A stretch of DNA of 64,000 nt from an uncultured Rickettsiales bacterium (GCA_950054255.1 CATLOR010000001.1:248001-312000), one strand, 5' to 3'; positions 28,144 to 38,592 are shown, numbered from the stretch's first letter. The notes: a model not told the origin generated them from the sequence alone. A program made the numbers and translations.

Positions 28144-29550
28144 CTATTGAACAATTTTTCCTTCTGTTGTTTCAACAACCCAACGTCCTTGCTCAACAGA
28201 AATTGCTAGAACACGTCCAAGTCCGTCAACTTCCTGTCCAATAAAGACTTTTTGAATTGGTGAAGAAAAATCTTTTGATACCCAAGCAACGCCTGTTTGA
28301 GCCGCTCTTAAAACCCACGCATCAGAAAAAGCGGTTGGTTTTTGAACAGGGACAACACCTTGCATTGTTTTAGGAGCATTCTTATAAGTACGTGGAGCGA
28401 CAGCTGTTTTAGGTACTGTACTTGAAGAAGCTGTTGTTGCTTTCACAGGAGCTGGTCTTGACGCTGTAGGTCTTGCCGTTTCTTGTGGTGCAGGCTTTGC
28501 AGCCATCTTCCTCATATCATTTTCTAAAGCGAAAAGCTTTTGTTCTAAACGAGATAATTCTTTGTTATCAACAGAAGATCCTTTTTGTTGCATTCCTTTT
28601 TCAACCATATCTGTTAACTTATCTAGCTTATTATCTAAACGAGAATAATTTTTCTCCATTTGGTCAATACGCCCAGATAGCGCTTTCACTTGCGCATCAT
28701 CTACAGTTGTTGTGGTTTCCATCATTGTCGGTGCAACACGTCTTGGTGATGTCGTCGGCGTTGGCTCAGACATAGAATCTTCCTTTTTAACCATACGAGG
28801 CTGTATCACAGGCGCAGCGGTCGGCTCTCTTTTAAGAGGAGGCGCCACAACTGGCTTAGGTTGATTGTCTTGCGCTTGCTTTGAGTCACGAGAAATAGGG
28901 GTTGGCATCGGGGGTTGTTGCCATGTTTTAGGGGAAACAACCGCTGTTCTATTTGGTGTTTGCTCTGCTAAATTAGGGGTATTTCTTTCTGCTAAGCCAC
29001 CCATCAACATTCCCTTAGGTTTATTATCTTCAACAGCTTTATTTTCTGTTGGTGCCATTTGAGGTTGTCCAAAATTAGGCGCTTGTTGTTGCGCAGTTTG
29101 TTGTTGTGCCGCTGGTGGTTGCATCGCTTGTTGCTGATTAGGCACAGATGGAAAAAGAGTTGCATAAATCATATATGCGCCGACTAACCCACCAACACCA
29201 TATATAATGTAATTAAAATTATCTTTTAAGAAAGAACTCCCCCCACCAGATTTTGTAACTGGTGCCGCAGGGTGATCATCGCCAAAATCATCTTCATTAT
29301 AAGGATCATCACCGAAATCGCCTTCTGCAAATCCATCATCAGCAAAAAACTCATCTTCTAATTCATCTGCGCCAAAGTCATCTTCTAGGAAGTCATCCTC
29401 GGCCATAAAATTATCCTCAGCAACAGGTTGTTCAGAACCAACGTCAACCATATCCTCATCAGGCGTCTCTTCTAACCCCGGCATCAACCCATCATTATTC
29501 TCAAGGTTTTCTACTTGTTGTTCATGTTCTTTTTTAATATCATCAACCAT
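28144..29550 (-). CDS. dotF: DotF/IcmG-like T4BSS protein
   Basis: Acidic cytoplasmic N-terminus, one TM, P/Q-rich linker, coiled coil, C-terminal domain WVSKDFSSPIQKVFIGQEVDGLGRVLAISVEQGRWVVETTEGKIVQ; gene order. Confidence 0.72.
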   Translation of the reverse strand: MVDDIKKEHEQQVENLENNDGLMPGLEETPDEDMVDVGSEQPVAEDNFMAEDDFLEDDFGADELEDEFFADDGFAEGDFGDDPYNEDDFGDDHPAAPVTKSGGGSSFLKDNFNYIIYGVGGLVGAYMIYATLFPSVPNQQQAMQPPAAQQQTAQQQAPNFGQPQMAPTENKAVEDNKPKGMLMGGLAERNTPNLAEQTPNRTAVVSPKTWQQPPMPTPISRDSKQAQDNQPKPVVAPPLKREPTAAPVIQPRMVKKEDSMSEPTPTTSPRRVAPTMMETTTTVDDAQVKALSGRIDQMEKNYSRLDNKLDKLTDMVEKGMQQKGSSVDNKELSRLEQKLFALENDMRKMAAKPAPQETARPTASRPAPVKATTASSSTVPKTAVAPRTYKNAPKTMQGVVPVQKPTAFSDAWVLRAAQTGVAWVSKDFSSPIQKVFIGQEVDGLGRVLAISVEQGRWVVETTEGKIVQ

Positions 29551-29569
29551 TTTCTAAGCCCTTATCTTC

Positions 29570-30829
29570 TTAATCTGTCAAAGCTTCTGTGAAAAGAATA
29601 CCAATCGGCGTACCAGAGGCAACAATTACTGTTGCATCTTCTCTCTTATCAGCCTCATCTTCCAATAGATCCCCAACGATATCAGCCGATTCCGCGACCC
29701 CTGTTGCGATCTTACCTGTTGTATTTAAATCTTCTGTTTCTTGGGTAACTGTTTCACCTGTTACAACAACTGTGTTTTCTTGTTCTGCGTAAGCTTCTGC
29801 AATTCCTTTAATGAAAGAAGCAGCACCTGGTAAAATAACGCGCGTTAGCCAATGATGATCAACATCAGTCGCCAGCCCCGGAGAGGTTGTTGCCGGGTCA
29901 ACAGCAACAGCGTCAATATCAAAATCTAACCCATCAATCACAATTTTATCAAATCTTAACACCAAAAGATCAGTATCTGTTTTAGTGAAACTTCCAATTA
30001 ACCGAGCGCCACGTAAAGGCCCAGAGTAAATATTTGCAAGAATGGGGCCATCTACATCAGAATTTGCTGTTGTAATCATTTGCCCATAGAAAATCTCACC
30101 TGCTGGAATAATAATCGTTTCTTCTTGACCATCATCTTCTGTCTCAAAAGGAATTGATGAACCATCAGAAGACCCGCCCGCATCAACAATTTCAGCATCT
30201 GAAATAGGAACAGTAACTGTTAAAGACTGAGTTTGTCCTGGTGCTCGACCCTCTAAAATTGACTGCATTTGCTCAGCCATTAATTCAATTCTTTTTTCGA
30301 TGTCTTTTTCATTAACACGTGCTTCTTGCTTATTCTGTTTCACAATCGTTGTTGAAATACGCTCTTGTCTTTGTTGCTTTAAGCGTTCTTGACGCTCTTT
30401 CTCACGTTGTTCTGCACGTCTACGCCATTGTAATAAAGGATCTTCCTCTTCTTGTGTGTCTTCCTCAACTTGGTCAAGCAGACGGCTTTTCAAAGCCCCT
30501 CTTGGAGTTGGGATAAAACTTTCTTGGTTTTGTTGGGCTGCTTCTAAACGCTGACGGTCCGCCTCTTTAATCGCCTTCTCATATTGTTCATCAACCGCTG
30601 CGCCAACAACCTCATTCACATCAGCAGCTGGTTTTACATTTGAGCGTGCGATCTCTCCATCATCGCCACCAAACATGATGAAACCAACGACAACAACAAG
30701 CCCAGCTCCCACAACAAGTAACTTTAACATAGGGCTATTTTGCCAAACTTCTTTAAAGCTTGGAGACTCTTTGAACTCATGTTCATCATCTAAAGGCGCG
30801 TTAGGCCCATCAAATTCATTATTGCTCAT
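29570..30829 (-). CDS. dotG: DotG/IcmE (VirB10/TraO-like) T4BSS core protein
   Basis: IPAGEIFYGQMITTANSDVDGPILANIYSGPLRGARLIGSFTKTDTDLLVLRFDKIVIDG. Confidence 0.92.
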   Translation of the reverse strand: MSNNEFDGPNAPLDDEHEFKESPSFKEVWQNSPMLKLLVVGAGLVVVVGFIMFGGDDGEIARSNVKPAADVNEVVGAAVDEQYEKAIKEADRQRLEAAQQNQESFIPTPRGALKSRLLDQVEEDTQEEEDPLLQWRRRAEQREKERQERLKQQRQERISTTIVKQNKQEARVNEKDIEKRIELMAEQMQSILEGRAPGQTQSLTVTVPISDAEIVDAGGSSDGSSIPFETEDDGQEETIIIPAGEIFYGQMITTANSDVDGPILANIYSGPLRGARLIGSFTKTDTDLLVLRFDKIVIDGLDFDIDAVAVDPATTSPGLATDVDHHWLTRVILPGAASFIKGIAEAYAEQENTVVVTGETVTQETEDLNTTGKIATGVAESADIVGDLLEDEADKREDATVIVASGTPIGILFTEALTD

Positions 30830-31856
30830 CGTCTATTATCTCTTCTTTTCCTATATGTGCTCTCACCATATTTCCTCTATCTGATAAGAGAAGAACAGGG
30901 GTCTTCTTAATTTTATATACAGCCATACCATCCCCAGAATTCGTTGAAGCAACCCAACCAGGGGATAATAAAGATAGAGGTGTTCTTACAAAAATAGTGC
31001 CATCAACATCCCATACAGATGTGCGTCCATCAACACCTTCCACTGTCAATCTTTTCGCGCTAACAGGGGGAGCACCATCTAAAACAGCTGTCATAACAGC
31101 GTCACCTGCTTGAATAGAACGTGCTGTATCAATAATTGGAATTTGACTATTTGGTCCATATTCAGGCACGCGCGCATCAAAGCGATAATAAGACAAATCA
31201 GGACTTGTCTGTAAAGAAAATGTAACAGGTGTTGGTAAATCAATTAAACGAATCGACATATTTCCAAATCCATGAGCACTAGATGGGGTAATACGAATAA
31301 CATGCCCCCCATCTTCTGGCGGGACAATGTCAAATTTACCCCCCCATGTCACATCTTGGATAGGCCAAGGCTGACCTGTAATATCTAAAATTGTTAAACT
31401 CGTCACATGACCAGGGGCTGTTTTAATAATCTCGGGTAACACACTTGGGTCTAGAGAGATGTCCGCGACTTTAATCTCAGCCTTAGGAATAGGATTTCCT
31501 GATGTTTCAGCTGTTTCACGTGTTTCATTAAACACATCAAGCATTTTCTCAATATCTTCTGGGCGCATTGGGAAAAGCGTATTCCGTGTTCCCTCAACAG
31601 CGCGATCATATGACATTTGGTCTAACTTCTTACGCGCCTCTTCTGCCTCTTTCTCTTGCTCAGCAGCGGAAACCGCTTCCTCCATAGAGTTATTAACACC
31701 ATCAACACGCTTAAACTTTAAATTCATCGCCTTATCAGACGCTGTATCATCCGCTTCTGCAATTGGCATCTCTTGTGCAAAAGAAACGGACACAGGAATA
31801 AGAATTAACCCTGCAACGATAACTGCTTTTGCAAAAACCCTTTTTATATCTCTCAT
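30819..31856 (-). CDS. dotH: DotH/IcmK T4BSS outer-membrane core protein
   Basis: VTSLTILDITGQPWPIQDVTWGGKFDI...HVIRITPSSAHGFGNMSIRLIDLPTPVTFSL. Confidence 0.92.
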   Translation of the reverse strand: MRDIKRVFAKAVIVAGLILIPVSVSFAQEMPIAEADDTASDKAMNLKFKRVDGVNNSMEEAVSAAEQEKEAEEARKKLDQMSYDRAVEGTRNTLFPMRPEDIEKMLDVFNETRETAETSGNPIPKAEIKVADISLDPSVLPEIIKTAPGHVTSLTILDITGQPWPIQDVTWGGKFDIVPPEDGGHVIRITPSSAHGFGNMSIRLIDLPTPVTFSLQTSPDLSYYRFDARVPEYGPNSQIPIIDTARSIQAGDAVMTAVLDGAPPVSAKRLTVEGVDGRTSVWDVDGTIFVRTPLSLLSPGWVASTNSGDGMAVYKIKKTPVLLLSDRGNMVRAHIGKEEIIDDEQ

Positions 31857-31969
31857 TGTTGTTATAACAACCCTCTTTATATTAGCGCTTTATATAAAGC
31901 TTACACCCAATTTTGAATTCTGCCATTGTTGATCTGTGAAATCTAGGCTTTTTTAAGAAATGTTTACGA

Positions 31970-32788
31970 TTAACGTGCCCCTGTTGTCCATTGTTCAATA
32001 CCAACACCATTTGGATTATCCAAAGTTGGGACACGAACAATTGTTAAACGAACAAGCATCGAATCAGGACGACTCGATGATCCTGATTTATACGTTACAA
32101 TCAAAGGCATTTCAACTACCCAGCGATATTGCCCATTCACAATCCCCTCTTGCACAACAACTGGCGCACTTCCTGGGACAGCACTCAGAACCTGTTTACG
32201 GTTTTCAACAGCATCAATAACGCTTGAATCTTGAAGCGCTTTAGTAAAACTCTCCCAGCCTCTACGCGTAAAATAAGAAGATGTTTCTTGTAAACGAATT
32301 TTATAATCATGAAATCCGAATGTCATCGTTTCAGTTGCCGCCTTAGCAACCCATGATAAAAGAGCTGCGTTACTTAAATTCGGTTGAGATAACGGCACCA
32401 TTCGAACTAGACGACCATCTGATGTCGTCGCAAAATAAATATTTTGTGGTTTTGTTGTTGTAATGAAAAACCCTAAAACAACTAATAAAATAACAATCCC
32501 TAATCCTTCAAATAATGCGATTTTTTGAAGAGATCTGTATCCATCACGATAATATTCATTACGCATATAGACATTTTCAATACCACCAACATGCGGCATA
32601 ACATCAGCTTGTGCTTTATCTTGCCCTTGTTTTGATGCAGGTTGCGCTGGCTTTTGTTGAGGTTGACGCTGTTGTTGTGGACGTTGCTGTGCAGGACGTG
32701 GGCGCCTTTGTTGTTGAGGCGTCGCTTGACCTGCTGGCTTTTGTGACCCAGCTTCTTTATTTTGTGATTCTGACTGTTTCTCTGTCAT
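31970..32788 (-). CDS. dotI: DotI/IcmL (TraM-like) T4BSS inner-membrane protein
   Basis: NEYYRDGYRSLQKIALFEGLGIVILLVV...SWVAKAATETMTFGFHDYKIRLQETSSYFTRRGWESF. Confidence 0.92.
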   Translation of the reverse strand: MTEKQSESQNKEAGSQKPAGQATPQQQRRPRPAQQRPQQQRQPQQKPAQPASKQGQDKAQADVMPHVGGIENVYMRNEYYRDGYRSLQKIALFEGLGIVILLVVLGFFITTTKPQNIYFATTSDGRLVRMVPLSQPNLSNAALLSWVAKAATETMTFGFHDYKIRLQETSSYFTRRGWESFTKALQDSSVIDAVENRKQVLSAVPGSAPVVVQEGIVNGQYRWVVEMPLIVTYKSGSSSRPDSMLVRLTIVRVPTLDNPNGVGIEQWTTGAR

Positions 32789-33046
32789 GTTATTGCAATA
32801 ATAATTTTGATATCAATTGTTTACGGTTTTCTTAAAGACACTAAAAACCCTCTAGATTCTTATACACTATACTACCATAATAAAAAAGCATGATTTTATA
32901 AAGAAAAAGTAAATTCAATATCACACTTACTTTTCTATTAAGCCCTTGTTCATATTTTATTAAATGTGTTATGCTAGCATTGATGTATATGTTTGTTGTA
33001 TTTGAGGGAATTTCAACACATATAGCTTTAAAGAGGGACAATTATT

Positions 33047-34237
33047 ATGAAGTTTTTCAAGAATCGCTTTCTAGCAGCGTTTGTAATCGCGTTTATAGCC
33101 GTTTTACTTGTTTTATTCACGCCACATAAAAAAGAATCAACAGCCTCTTCAGGTATTCTAGGAGCCGCCGTTCAAGCAGGGGAAGCAATTGTTACCCAAA
33201 TGATTCAAGAAGCCATCTCAGATATGGCTAATAATATGATGAATACTGTATTAGGTGATTTCCTTCCCTTCACGCAAGATTTATGGACACGCTTTGCGCA
33301 AGAGCAACGCTTGGCTGATATTGAAAACCAAAAACAAATGAATGCCATCCAAGATGCAGAAATCGCACAAGATATGGCCAATCAAGAAGAACAAATTGCT
33401 TTAGAAGAAATGAAAGATGCTAAAATTAGTGATGGTGAATGCCAAGTTGTGACAGCGTCTTATCTTTCAAGTGCTGGACATAGTGATGTCGAAGCCTACA
33501 AAGAAGCCTTTTCACAATTATTAACCGATGATTTAACCGCAGCGCCCGGCAGTTTAACAGAAAAAGGACCTGTGGTAGCGAATAGACGTCTTTTGGAATT
33601 TCGCCTTGCCAACACATGTAGCACAACTGAGTATAATAACAATTTAGGAAGCCTTTGTAGTAATCCTGATGAAGCAAATGTTGATAAGGATGTGCGCGCA
33701 GATCTCTTAACAGAATGCCACACATTCCCCAAGGAAGAAGCGCCTTATGTTGCTCAAATGATTCGTTACCTGCTTGTTGATGTTCAGTCAGCTAGACCCA
33801 TGTCAAATGCTGATCTTAATGACCCAGACCAACAAGAAAACTACTTACGCCAAGTTCAAAACCGTGCTCAAAACAGTACAATGGTTGAGTATGTTAAAAA
33901 TTTAGCAGCAGAACGTATGGAACCATCTGACTCATGTCCTGAAGTAGGTGGCACATCGCGCCTCGACTTTGTGAATGAAATTGATAGAGAGCTTGGGCGT
34001 ACAGACCGCATTACCGCAGACAGACCTTGCCCATCACAGGCTGAATTTGATTGTTATCGTTTGAAATATCAATTCCAAAGCCCACAATTCGTACCAAAAT
34101 GTGATGAAGGTGAGGCTCAAATGGATCGTTGTGTAATGCTTGTAAATTCTGCTCAAACAGAAATTAAAATGCAAAGCTTAGCCGTTGACCAAGTACGTGC
34201 TCTCATGAACCACTCTGAAGCATCACGTGTTCAGTAA
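33047..34237 (+). CDS. Exported Cys-containing protein 1, putative T4BSS-associated paralog
   Basis: Signal anchor FLAAFVIAFIAVLLVLF; helical; similarity in arrangement to the next gene (SNADLNDPDQ...). Confidence 0.7.
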   Translation: MKFFKNRFLAAFVIAFIAVLLVLFTPHKKESTASSGILGAAVQAGEAIVTQMIQEAISDMANNMMNTVLGDFLPFTQDLWTRFAQEQRLADIENQKQMNAIQDAEIAQDMANQEEQIALEEMKDAKISDGECQVVTASYLSSAGHSDVEAYKEAFSQLLTDDLTAAPGSLTEKGPVVANRRLLEFRLANTCSTTEYNNNLGSLCSNPDEANVDKDVRADLLTECHTFPKEEAPYVAQMIRYLLVDVQSARPMSNADLNDPDQQENYLRQVQNRAQNSTMVEYVKNLAAERMEPSDSCPEVGGTSRLDFVNEIDRELGRTDRITADRPCPSQAEFDCYRLKYQFQSPQFVPKCDEGEAQMDRCVMLVNSAQTEIKMQSLAVDQVRALMNHSEASRVQ

Positions 34238-34254
34238 ACAAAAAGGATACATAA

Positions 34255-35397
34255 ATGAAAAATTTTCTATTTAAAATATCTTTGGTTTTCTTAATTGCTT
34301 TTGGCACTTATACACTTATTACCGTGACTGAGAAACAGCAAGCCGATGCGGTTTGTGTCTGTAATGATGGATGTTTTAACCCTGGTTTATGTATGTGTCC
34401 TTGGGATTCTGACACGATTGAAAGTGTCGCCAATTTCGGTGCTTCTTGGGCTGCAAAAGCTGAACAAATGTTTGAATCCGCTCAACAATATATGGAAACA
34501 TATATGGAGGCAAAAGAGACTGAGGCCGAGGCAAACGAAGAAATGCTAACCGCTCTTGCAGCAGAAGAACTTTCGGCAAATGTTGAGAAATTAAGAAACG
34601 AAGCTAACCGTCAAACAGCAACAAATGCGATTAAGAAGACTACAAACTATCAACGTAATCAATATGAAGACATTGTTGATAGCCCCGCGCCAAGCGAACA
34701 GGTCTGTTTTCACACAACCGTGCGCCAAGAAGAAGCACGCACAGAAGCAGCGCAAGAACATGCTCGACGCGAGCGCTATACAAAAAAACGCCAAAGACGC
34801 GGCGCTTTTCCAAAAACTGTAAAAACAGCTGTCTTGGTTCAAGAAGCAAAAAATGATCAAGATCTGATCAAAAAAGCAGCAGAATTAAGAGCGTGTAATG
34901 GCTGTACATTGTCTCCTGATGACCAACGTGTTGTTGATGTCGTTGATAGTATTATTACCGATGATTTAGATATTCCACCACGTTCAGAAGCTGATTTAGA
35001 GGATAACCCAACTCAAATCATCGAAGATGTTAAACAAGTAACACGTAATTCCCTTATTGATGCCGTTGCTGCACGCATTGAAACAACACGTCAATCCCCT
35101 GGAAGTGTTGGTTGTGCTCAATCACAAGAAATTGTTTATACTGTTTCAGCATCTGTTTACGGTAACCCTTTCCACAAACTCCCGCCTGGTGTATGTCCTT
35201 CTGCGGAAACACTCCGTTGGGCTGAGGTAACAAAATTAAGAAACTCAAGTGATATGGAGGCGGCTTTATCTGATATGACAGGTAATGCACGCGCTCAACA
35301 ATTACATGTTTCTATTTTGAACCTGTTTATGGATCACGATCAATACACCTTAAAGCAATTAGAGCTCACGCAAGAAGTTGCACGTAATCTCGATTAA
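34255..35397 (+). CDS. Exported Cys-containing protein 2, putative T4BSS-associated paralog
   Basis: Signal peptide; VCVCNDGCFNPGLCMCPW; SEADLEDNPTQ segment matching neighbour. Confidence 0.7.
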   Translation: MKNFLFKISLVFLIAFGTYTLITVTEKQQADAVCVCNDGCFNPGLCMCPWDSDTIESVANFGASWAAKAEQMFESAQQYMETYMEAKETEAEANEEMLTALAAEELSANVEKLRNEANRQTATNAIKKTTNYQRNQYEDIVDSPAPSEQVCFHTTVRQEEARTEAAQEHARRERYTKKRQRRGAFPKTVKTAVLVQEAKNDQDLIKKAAELRACNGCTLSPDDQRVVDVVDSIITDDLDIPPRSEADLEDNPTQIIEDVKQVTRNSLIDAVAARIETTRQSPGSVGCAQSQEIVYTVSASVYGNPFHKLPPGVCPSAETLRWAEVTKLRNSSDMEAALSDMTGNARAQQLHVSILNLFMDHDQYTLKQLELTQEVARNLD

Positions 35398-35482
35398 AAA
35401 AATCTATATATAAATAATCTGGCATAAGCCTTGCAGATATATCCTCAAACGCATTTCGTTTGAAAGGATATGTAGGCAAAAA

Positions 35483-37552
35483 ATGACTATAGAAGCTTTA
35501 GGAATAGCCCTCTCAGGCCTTGACGCAGCAAAGCAAGCTCTTGATATTACAGCAAATAACATCTCGAATGCAGGTGTTGAAGGCTATAATAGGAAAATAC
35601 TTCCCACATATACAGCCGTATCAGAAGATGGAACGGTTTTTGGGGTTGCGCTCGGCAATGTTAGCCGACGTATGGATTTAGCTCTAAGAAACACTTATTG
35701 GATTCAAATTAGTGAAACCTCTAGCTTTTCTGTTAAAGAACGCTATCAAAGTAAAGTTCAACTTTTTCACGGATCTTCTAATTCTGGGATTGCTATCCCA
35801 ACCTTAATGGACAATCTTGAAGAGTCTTTTATTAAACTGTCTTCCTCTCCTAATGACACAACATTGCAACAAGATGTTGTGAACTCAGCTAATATACTTG
35901 CTTCAAAATTTAATGAATTTGCTGATTTTTTAGCTGATATGAGAAATGAGATCCAAGATGAAATGTCAAGTGATGTGGATTCTATCAATCAGCTCTTAGA
36001 AACAATTGCAAAATTAAATCGCTCCATTAAATACGCAATCTCCAATAACCAAAGCACTGCAGAATTAGAAGATTCAAGAGATCAAGCTGTTTCTCAGCTC
36101 TCTTCTTTCTTAAGTGTTTCTCATTTTACAAGAGATGATGGAACGCTTGTTGTGCAAACGAAAGGCGGTAGCATCTTAGCCGCAGAAACAGCACAAAGTC
36201 TTTTCTTTGAACCAAATTTGATTACCCCTATTTCTCCGCCTCAGTCTATTTATATTAATAGTTCAACTGGTACGGATATTACAAATTTAGATATTGGCGG
36301 CTCTCTAGGCGCACTTATTGAATTAAGAGATCAAACAGTCCCTTCTTATCAAGCACAATTAGATGAGCTAGCACATAAATTAGCCCTTAGATTTGATGCA
36401 CAAGGGTTACGTTTATTCAGTGATGAATCGGGTGCTATCCCAGGTACAACAATCGGAGATTACACAAACTTTTCTTCAGAAATACAAGTGAATAGCGCAA
36501 TTGTTGCCAATTCTGCTTTGGTCAAAGACGGAACTGAAGCCTCTATTGTTGTAGGTGAAGCCTCAAACGCGATTATTTCTAAGATCTTGGATTATACTTT
36601 CGGTAGTAATGAAGGTGTCCGTGTTGAAGGCGCAAATGATTTAACAACAAATCCAACCGTACAGCTTTCTCTTGGAATTGAAAGCTTAGCAATTATCACA
36701 GGTGATCAAGATGTAGCAGCCCTTGGTGATCTTACAACACACCCAGATATTACCGCAGGTAACAATTTTACAATTCAATTAGGAGGCGCAGCTCCTCAAA
36801 ATGTTGTCATCTCAGGTGGAGATACGATTACTGAGCTTGTTGCAAAGATCGATACAGCCCTAGGCGCAAATGGAACAGCTTATGAAGGTGCAAATGGTCG
36901 TGTTATTATTGAAGCCAATGATGATGTCACTTTTGCATTAGGGGGACTTAGTCCTGCTGGTTTTGCCGCGCTTGGATTTTCTGTTGGAACCACCCCTGTT
37001 GAAGATCCTAGTTTTACAGTTAAGCTTTCTACAGGTGCTGCTCAAACAATTACCATTCCACCAACACATAGCGCAGCAGATTTAATTAATGATTTAAATA
37101 ACATCCCGGGCTTGAATGCTTCCCTTAATGGATCAAATGGGCTCTTACTTCTGCCTGAATTTGGTGGTGATATTCAACTTACAGATGGGTTTGGACAACC
37201 ACTCGCTGCGATGGGGCTTGATTTCTCTAACATATCTCATGTGACTATGAATACAGCTGGCCTTGGCACAAATGGAGATATCGAAACAAATATTAATCCC
37301 TCAAACTTTATCACAGACTATAGCCGTAATATTATAAACAAACATAGTAGTGATTATAATAATGCGTCTTTATCATTAGAATTAGAAACAGATTATCAAA
37401 CAACAATTCAAAGTAGCATCCAAAATAGATTTGGTGTGGATATAGACCAAGAAATGGCCGCAATCATTGAAATACAAGCTAATTATGCTGCTGCTGCTCG
37501 GGTTGTGGAAGCTTCAAGACAGCTCTTTGATGAATTACTTAATTCTTTTTAA
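35483..37552 (+). CDS. flgK: Flagellar hook-associated protein 1, FlgK
   Basis: ALGIALSGLDAAKQALDITANNISNAGVEGYNRK...; C-terminal DIDQEMAAIIEIQANYAAAARVVEASRQLFDELLNSF. Confidence 0.93.
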   Translation: MTIEALGIALSGLDAAKQALDITANNISNAGVEGYNRKILPTYTAVSEDGTVFGVALGNVSRRMDLALRNTYWIQISETSSFSVKERYQSKVQLFHGSSNSGIAIPTLMDNLEESFIKLSSSPNDTTLQQDVVNSANILASKFNEFADFLADMRNEIQDEMSSDVDSINQLLETIAKLNRSIKYAISNNQSTAELEDSRDQAVSQLSSFLSVSHFTRDDGTLVVQTKGGSILAAETAQSLFFEPNLITPISPPQSIYINSSTGTDITNLDIGGSLGALIELRDQTVPSYQAQLDELAHKLALRFDAQGLRLFSDESGAIPGTTIGDYTNFSSEIQVNSAIVANSALVKDGTEASIVVGEASNAIISKILDYTFGSNEGVRVEGANDLTTNPTVQLSLGIESLAIITGDQDVAALGDLTTHPDITAGNNFTIQLGGAAPQNVVISGGDTITELVAKIDTALGANGTAYEGANGRVIIEANDDVTFALGGLSPAGFAALGFSVGTTPVEDPSFTVKLSTGAAQTITIPPTHSAADLINDLNNIPGLNASLNGSNGLLLLPEFGGDIQLTDGFGQPLAAMGLDFSNISHVTMNTAGLGTNGDIETNINPSNFITDYSRNIINKHSSDYNNASLSLELETDYQTTIQSSIQNRFGVDIDQEMAAIIEIQANYAAAARVVEASRQLFDELLNSF

Positions 37553-37572
37553 AAACAGGAGATCTATAAACT

Positions 37573-38592
37573 ATGAATAATACAATCTCATTTTTAGGAA
37601 GCTCTATTGTACAAAACCAAAATTTGAGCAACTTAAGAACCGATCTTTTTAGATTACAAACACAAATCTCTACAGGGAAAAAAGCCACAACCTATGCAGG
37701 GCTTGATAATCGTGTCCTTGATTTATTATCTGCAAGATCAGATTTATCAAAAACAGAAACTTATCAAAATAATATCAATATCGTCAGTTCACGTATTGAA
37801 GTTATGAACACAAATCTGGATGAAATCACAGCATTTGCAAATGAACTGCAAAAAGCCCTCATTGCTGTCCCAAAAACAGCAGAAGAGCCTGATCTTGTAC
37901 ATATTGAAGCCCTTATTGATTCGAATAAGTCTTTCATTCAACAATTGTTAAACACAGATATTAATGGTCACTATCTCTTTTCTGGATCAGCCTCTAATGT
38001 TGAGCCTATTGAGAATTTAGCAACGTTAGAGAACAATATCCAAGTAGAGATGGATGCATGGTTTAATGGAACACAAACTTACGATGAAATGATTGCCAAT
38101 ATTGAAGCACTTTCAGATGAACAAGTCGGCTATAGTGAAGATATGTCACTCGCAGATAATATTGATGTGCGTGTTGATGATAATTTAGACGTTGATTATA
38201 CTGTTCTAGCCAATGAGCAAGGATTTCAAGACTTATTAAAAGTCATGAGTTTTTTTGACCGCCTTGTTTATCCAGATTCAAATGATGGTTCCATCGCGGC
38301 AACAGGCGATGAATTTTATCAAGCGATCCGTGATATGTCTGATATCTTGGCAACATCCATTGAATCAATTGAGCAATCACAAGTGCGTCTTTCTTATGCG
38401 AATTCTACAATTACAAATACAGAAAGTCGTTTAATTGAAGAGAAACAATTTCTATCAACGATTGTCAATGATATTGAAGAAGTTGATTTAAGCGAAACAA
38501 TTGCTAAATTACAACAAGTTGAGCTACAGCTAAATGCGAGCTATCAGACGATCTCTATCGTTTCTGATCTCTCTCTTTCAAACTTTATATAA
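37573..38592 (+). CDS. flgL: Flagellar hook-associated protein 3, FlgL
   Basis: LRTDLFRLQTQISTGKKATTYAGL...TDINGHYLFSGS...; downstream of flgK. Confidence 0.9.
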   Translation: MNNTISFLGSSIVQNQNLSNLRTDLFRLQTQISTGKKATTYAGLDNRVLDLLSARSDLSKTETYQNNINIVSSRIEVMNTNLDEITAFANELQKALIAVPKTAEEPDLVHIEALIDSNKSFIQQLLNTDINGHYLFSGSASNVEPIENLATLENNIQVEMDAWFNGTQTYDEMIANIEALSDEQVGYSEDMSLADNIDVRVDDNLDVDYTVLANEQGFQDLLKVMSFFDRLVYPDSNDGSIAATGDEFYQAIRDMSDILATSIESIEQSQVRLSYANSTITNTESRLIEEKQFLSTIVNDIEEVDLSETIAKLQQVELQLNASYQTISIVSDLSLSNFI

